This document shows, in pieces, positions 58,776 to 64,000 of a stretch of 64,000 bases of DNA (position 1 is its first letter; the number at the start of each line of letters is the position of its first letter). Below the pieces are notes generated by a model. It worked only from the letters and a program-made list of their open reading frames with translations, searched no databases and was not told where the DNA came from. The stretch comes from Molanna angustata (taxonomy: Eukaryota; Arthropoda; Insecta; Trichoptera; Molannidae): assembly GCA_963576475.1 (NCBI GenBank), contig OY754975.1:14391213-14455212 (forward strand), read 5' to 3'. Position numbers and translations under genes: made by a program.

Positions 58776-59394
58776 AAGTCTTTTATTTGTTCAAAGAGTG
58801 CATAAAATCCAATTGAATGAACGATAAAGTTTTTTCATTTAAAGTCAGACTTGTCTTTCAAATGCAAATAATAAAAAAAATGGATTTCCGATCATTTAAA
58901 TCACGTTTATACTCTTTTTAACGCACGCGATAGTTACTCTTACTAACATGTTACTTGATAGTGTATTAGGCAGTTTTAATGTATCAAGTTTCAGTCATCA
59001 GATACAGTGTTATATTATGTCCTCTGTAGTCACGATTATCCATATTTTATTTTTGGACCAAGATTCATAATAAATTATGAAGAGATCAGTTTATAAAGTC
59101 ATGACGTCTGATTAACCTACGCCAGTTCCTGTGTTCTGTGAAATTTATTAATATTTTACATTTATTCGTTGAATATTTAATTATATTATTTATTGGATCG
59201 ATGAACGACGATTAAATCAATAAACCAACCATCAGCCAATATTTTAAATTGAAAAATATATATTCTTAGTAGAATTATGTACCTACTAATATGATTATTT
59301 CACTTTATAAAATTACACAGTACCTAGTGTTTATTGTCATCAGTATTTGTATAATAAATTGTTATTATTACATGAGTTAAATCGAACTGGATAG
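58776..59394. other. Intronic sequence with no recognised element
   Basis: AT-rich. A short segment near 58800-58950 (ccaattgaatgaacgataaa ... gcacgcgatagttactctta) resembles 34690-34850 and is probably part of another dispersed repeat. Confidence 0.4.
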
Positions 59395-59885
59395 ATGAAT
59401 AATGAAACAAGTGGGTTGTAGCCAACGCTATACTCTCACTACCAAGTCACTCCACAAAGTATTTATATTTTGTATTTTCTGCATTTTCATGAAATGAGTT
59501 TGTTGAATTATTTATGATTTAAATATTTTATAATGAAAACTTGATAATTCTTCAATGCAGTTTTATGAAAGTGATGAGCCTTTTAAGCAATTTGTAAATA
59601 ATTACATCTAATTTTAAGTTTTCTGAGCTTGGGATCACATTGAATTATTTGACGGTTCAAAAAACTGAAAAGCATTGATTATATTTTTTTCAAATCTAAT
59701 AAGGTGTAAACGAGTATTAGATATACAAATTTGCAAAAATTGAAAAGAATCGAATAAGTACCTACTTTAGTCTATAATCGAGAAAAAAGAATAAAGACGC
59801 TGTACATAGGACATAGTACACAGCACACAAACACACACATATACATTGTGTTGAAACTTCATAATACAATCTCAGCATGATACAA
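59395..59885 (+). mobile_element. Family B element, copy
   Basis: gtgggttgtagccaacgcta, the catgaaatgagtttgttgaa segment, gagcttgggatcac, then a cacacaaacacacacatata block and atacaatctcagcatgatac. Diverged relative to 28660-29210. A half MITE (cgccaagcgctatttttttt) follows at about 59912. Confidence 0.78.
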
Positions 59886-60099
59886 GGCCCTTGAGTCAAA
59901 TTGAAATTGCTGTTTATTATCGCCAAGCGCTATTTTTTTTTAAATCACATAGGTACATACATAGGTACCTAGGACTGTGCATTCGGGTCTTATTAATGTT
60001 GTTAGTCAAAACGCTGTCGAAATCGCTAGTATAAAAATATTTTTATTAGTATTTTATTTATGTATAAATCTAATTTTATATTGTTTTATTTTGTTTCAG

Positions 60100-60201
60100 A
60101 TAAAATTATATGAAAAACAAGAATGTCCGGACGAGAGGCGGAAAATAGCGCGGAATATCTATGATAATTTTATAATGAAGGAATTATTGTCGCACACACA
60201 C
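60100..60201 (+). CDS. Gprk1: G-protein-coupled receptor kinase 2/3-type, RGS-homology-domain exon (internal, 102 nt)
   Basis: The exon encodes 34 residues, starting [15 protein letters not shown] and ending [10 protein letters not shown], equivalent to about residues 89-122 of mammalian GRK2. It continues the exon at 25094-25167 without gap or overlap. The acceptor is TTTTGTTTCAG and the donor a consensus GTAAGT at 60202. In the segment [14 protein letters not shown] the residues aligned to Arg106, Asp110, Met114 and Leu118 of GRK2 are all present, and Phe109 is the conservative Tyr. These are the known Galpha-q contact positions of the RH domain, so the insect protein probably keeps Gq binding (inference). 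The next exon should begin with a residue equivalent to the position after His122 and must lie beyond 60202. I could not find it before the end of the window. Confidence 0.95.
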
Positions 60202-61562
60202 GTAAGTACATTATGTTATTTTATCTGGTTTATTTATTTTAAAAAAATCAGTGATATTTTATCTATTGTTTACTAAAAATCATCTCTGTAGTTAGATTGA
60301 TTTTTCCATTAATTGTACACTAGAGTAAGTTTTTCATTAATGTATTGTACACTAAAAATTATCATTCTAATTGATTGTAAACTAGATAGTATCTGTCAAC
60401 AGTGAGTTTTTCGTTCATTATACACTAAAAAATATAATTTTAATTGATTTTGTTAAATTTTTACACTGTATGTTTTTGTTTAATTTTGCACTGGAAATTA
60501 TTACTATTTTTTACTGAGTAGCAACGAAAATGGGAATTACGTATTTTTTGTTCATTCCCATACTGTAAGTTTTATTTTATTTCCTGCGCGGAATCTGCAG
60601 TAACGAGATGGTTTTAATCAATTTAGTTAAAAATTTTGGTACCTACCTAATCTTAACTTGTAAAATACAATTCAATAATGTTCGTCTATAATTGTCTTTA
60701 TTTTAATATAATACGCTTATTTGTAAAAAATTTCATAGCTGATAACAAACTATTAAATAATAAAAAAAAGTGATAGTATTATGATATGACAGTAATATTA
60801 ACTTGTGTTTTCATTATTATAAACATGTTTCGAAGTTTTGTTATATTTTCGGTTGTTTTACAAATTGGCGATTCATATACCATATTTCAATTCAATTTGT
60901 ACATGTTTAATAAGGACATATTCATTTAAAAAAAAATAAAAAAAAAGTTGTTTAACTTGTCAACAGGTTTTACATAAATGGCTCTTATACGACATTGTCA
61001 TAACCTTTATTTAAGTCAGCGGTACGTGAACTTATCGAAAACAGCATGCATGTAGATTAAATGAATAGAAAGTAAGGTATCTTAGGATTAATGTGTGGTT
61101 CCATAAAACATGACAATATAGAAAAAAAGATCAAATTTCAGAATTTCTTAAGAACGGGGATATATTTTGTTGAGAAAAAATGCTACTTTGAATGTCCACT
61201 AAATAATAATATGACTATAACTGCTATAGATTTCATATATCCCCAAAACCGCAATGTGTGAAATATAAAGGGGTCATAGATCACCAGGAAGACCACAAAT
61301 TCAGTTGGATATTCATATTTCAACACAAATGAAAGTAAATAGATCTATCGAAGAAGAATAATAAAATTGTCATGTTAATATTATACTTTCAGAGGGCATA
61401 TATCGCTAAATCTAGTGACTGAAAACATGATATATTAAAATCGCCAAATGCACTATGAGGTTACGTGTTAGTAAGGGTAACTATCGCGTGCGTTAAAAAG
61501 GGTATATTACACGTGATTTAAACGATCAGAAACACAAAATTAGTTTATTTTCATGCATTTAT

Positions 61563-61760
61563 TAAGAAGAAACCAGGGGACAAGTCTGGTTCAATCGGCG
61601 AAATCAAAACCCTCATGATTACTCATATCATGGATATAATTATTATGAGTTCTATAATATCTTTATATATCATAGAACTCCATACGATAATTATATTAAT
61701 GATATGGGTAATCACTAGGGTTTTGATTTCGCCGGTCGAACCAGACTTGCCCCCCTGACT
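61563..61760. mobile_element. Hairpin MITE (about 195 bp)
   Basis: caggggacaagtctggttca, then cggcgaaatcaaaacc, is inverted at ggttttgatttcgccggtcg, then aaccagacttgcccccctg. The middle is also palindromic around a tatctttatata loop. Confidence 0.92.
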
Positions 61761-62530
61761 TGAAATGGATAAATTATCACGAACATTCACATTTATTTTA
61801 TGCACTCTTAAACACATTAAAGATTTATTTCTCTACGATACATATGTAGTTTTGGAGTAATTAAAATAAAAAATTTATAAAGGATATTTTTGATACTTTT
61901 TTAGGGGAAATTATGATGAATTTTAAAATTGTGCGACGAACATCCACTAAAGAAATATTGAAAATACTTTTTTAGAAACACACTGTTTAACATATTTGTG
62001 AAATTTGATTTCAAATTGGGATGTTTAGGTGATATATGCCACCTTAATTGTACACAAGCAAAATTTTATTAGATTTCCATAGATGATGGAACGTTTTTTA
62101 TTTTATTTTCATTTGTCAATATGTTATCTCTGTTTTCCACATAATGAAACAAGCGGATAATAATTCCAATATGCGTGTTTTAGATTTACAACTGCTATTC
62201 AATGTATTAAATTTTTCTTGTGCATAATTCGAGTAGATATTCACTTCAAAACTATTATAATATCAATCATAATGATAACTAGATATTTCAATGATATTTT
62301 TAATACGCCATTACATACTGTTCCTAGTTGCCTTGTTTTCCTTTGCGTGAAGAATATACGGAAAAGGTCAGTAGTATAATAATATTCCTATTCATGAATA
62401 CTAGTGGTACGATTAAAAACCGTTTAAAATGTAATTTGCATAGTCTATCATCTAGTATTAACAAAGTAGGTACATTTTCATTATATTATTGATATACCAA
62501 AGACTAGATATATAAATTCATACTACATAA

Positions 62531-63554
62531 TCCAACTGTCGATTTGTTCAGGAGAACTTTGTTCTCTTAACATATCGACAATGTATCAAGCCAGAATACG
62601 CGAGAATTGTATGGAGAGGTCTACTTTTTTCACGGCTTTTCCAACTTTGAAGTCAAAAAACACCAACTTAGAGGCTTCGCAGCATATATGTTCCATACAC
62701 GGATTTACTCAAAATTCGGAGTAGAACATTTCGTGTGTCTGTGTGTGTGTGTGTCTGTGTGTGTGTGTGTGTCTGTGTGTGTGTGTCCGTCCCCCCCTTA
62801 TAACTTTTGATCCGCTCAATTTACAGAGCCCAAAATTTCAGAATATATACACAGTTATAGGCCTACAAAACTTTTATACTCGGAATTTTGAATTTTTGTT
62901 TCAGTCAGGGGTTATCAACTTTTGAATTTTTATTTTATTTTTCCCTATATCTCAGAAACCATAAAAGCTAGAACGCTGAAAATTGGTATAAACATAGACA
63001 AATACAAAATCTCAAATAATTTTTTTCAAAAAAATTCCAGGGTTTCTCAAACATTTTTTATTAAGAAAAGTATTTTTTTTATGATAGATTTATGAGTTTA
63101 ACTGCCTATATTTCCATTTTTTTTTAAATATCGAAAAAAGCCGAAACACCCCAACTAGATAATTTAATTTTATATAAAAAATATTAACATTGTAGCAGTA
63201 CATGTCAATTTTTTTTTAACAATTTTTATAAAAATTGAATTTAGTGACGACATCGCTTCATACAATTTGTATGGTAGTCACCTATACACAATATCAAAGA
63301 AGACTTAATAGTTTGATACTTCATCTCTAAACATACAATATACATATACCATCATGCTGTTTTCATATTCCGGGTAGGAAAAAAAGACTGACCTCCATAC
63401 TATCCTATCTTGACTACCTAGGTACATGTGTTGTATAGAAAACTAAATATCATAAAATAATAAATAATTTGTATTTATGGGTTTGGTACTTATTCTTCAA
63501 CTATACATACTATCGCTGTCGACAGTTGGATCTCATGTGTTACATGCAACTAGT
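62531..63554 (+). mobile_element. Family A element, full-length copy A4 (about 1024 bp)
   Basis: It starts tccaactgtcgatttgttca and ends near tgtcgacagttggatctcat, then gtgttacatgcaact-agt. A (gtgtctgtgtg)n stretch is at 62732-62788. Landmarks: tcgcagcatatatgttccat, taacttttgatccgctcaat, caggggttatcaacttttga. This is the best copy for defining the family. Confidence 0.88.
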
Positions 63555-63789
63555 GTATTATTATACACATCATGTCATGTTTGATAGAACGTAATATAAT
63601 ATGGACCTACCATTAACTAGATAATTATAATATGTAAGCAGCTTCGGATACTGAATATATTTTAATTACCATTTGTTATATTATAACATTGATTTAACAT
63701 TTAAAAATGTTAAGTGTTTGTCTTTCTGTTTGTTTTTTTGTTATAAATTTTTTGTAGGTACCAACTACTACACTACTTATGACCTCAAT

Positions 63790-63882
63790 TTGCTTTGGTG
63801 GGTCGAAGAAATTGTCTTATGGCAATAAACTCGCCATTGTACACATTATTAAACATGAATTTAATAAATAAATATAAGATAT
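63790..63882 (+). repeat. LINE 3' tail with ATAA-type end
   Basis: gtgggtcgaagaaattgtct, then tatggcaataaactcgccat, and a ttaataaataaatataag end. Confidence 0.65.
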
Positions 63883-64000
63883 ATATCAAGAAAAATATTT
63901 GCTTCAATATGGATAGTTGATACTTGATTTTAACCGACTATAAAAATTACTCAAGACAACTAAATAAAAAAAAACATGAGCAAACAAAGTAGTTCGATCG

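Larger units (their letters stand above)
60202..64000 (+). other. Intron of the GRK gene, 3' part runs off the window
   Basis: This begins with the donor GTAAGT. Positions 60202-61560 are AT-rich with short near-repeats of an aattgtacact/attgatt type and no recognisable element. A hairpin MITE (61563-61760), a full family A copy (62531-63554) and a LINE 3' tail (63790-63880) follow. Confidence 0.8.

Noticed and set aside
60202..64000. Next GRK exon (residues after SHTH)
   Set aside because: I searched by eye for an in-phase continuation resembling (Y/P)xYSK.A...V. None was convincing. It is probably outside the window.

Overview
The window looks like a gene-poor, TE-saturated stretch of an insect nuclear genome, most likely a moth or butterfly. 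The DNA is AT-rich and full of TA(G)GTACCTA-type words. It contains decayed mariner, hAT, BEL/Pao and Jockey-like elements, and its LINE 3' tails carry the motif ggaagaaat...ggcaataa..cgcc that I associate with Lepidoptera. The order-level assignment is inference (about 0.75).

The only host gene I can support is one gene on the + strand, a G-protein-coupled receptor kinase of the GRK2/3 (Drosophila Gprk1) type. Two short in-phase exons of its RGS-homology domain lie at 25094-25167 and 60100-60201. They read directly into each other and are separated by a 34.9-kb intron. Exons for the N-terminus lie to the left of the window, and those for the rest of the RH domain, the kinase and the PH domain lie to the right. 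Everything else is intron of this gene.

Layout (family names A, B, C and SINE-1/2/3 are local labels). 0.4-6.7 kb: a young BEL/Pao-derived LTR element (865-6492, TSD agacc) inserted in a family C MITE. It has a long open frame with nine HPH-type protein repeats and eroded protease/RT remnants. 6.7-7.3 kb: an 83-bp minisatellite. 9.7-14 kb: a hAT-type MITE with an 8-bp TSD, a family A copy and a 1.15-kb foldback element. 14.7-23.9 kb: SINE-1, a deleted hAT element (17878-18594, TSD ATCTATAC), hairpin MITEs and LINE remnants. 25.1-26.1 kb: GRK exon and a 679-bp TATC microsatellite. 27-38.8 kb: family B, SINE-2 copies, LINE fragments and a TIR element that splits a LINE frame. 39.2-44.7 kb: a SINE inside a LINE inside a MITE, then a family A copy inside a family B copy. 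50.7-52.0 kb: a decayed mariner with TA duplication. 55.6-57.9 kb: a 13-copy satellite whose unit carries a TATA-box-like motif. 58-64 kb: more family A and B copies, SINE-3, the second GRK exon and a hairpin MITE.

The most unusual item is the BEL/Pao derivative. Its LTRs are nearly identical, so it moved recently. Its single long frame encodes a pol in which the polymerase active-site box is not recognisable, and the frame ends in UGA CUA G, a known leaky-stop context, followed by 64 more codons of pol-like sequence.
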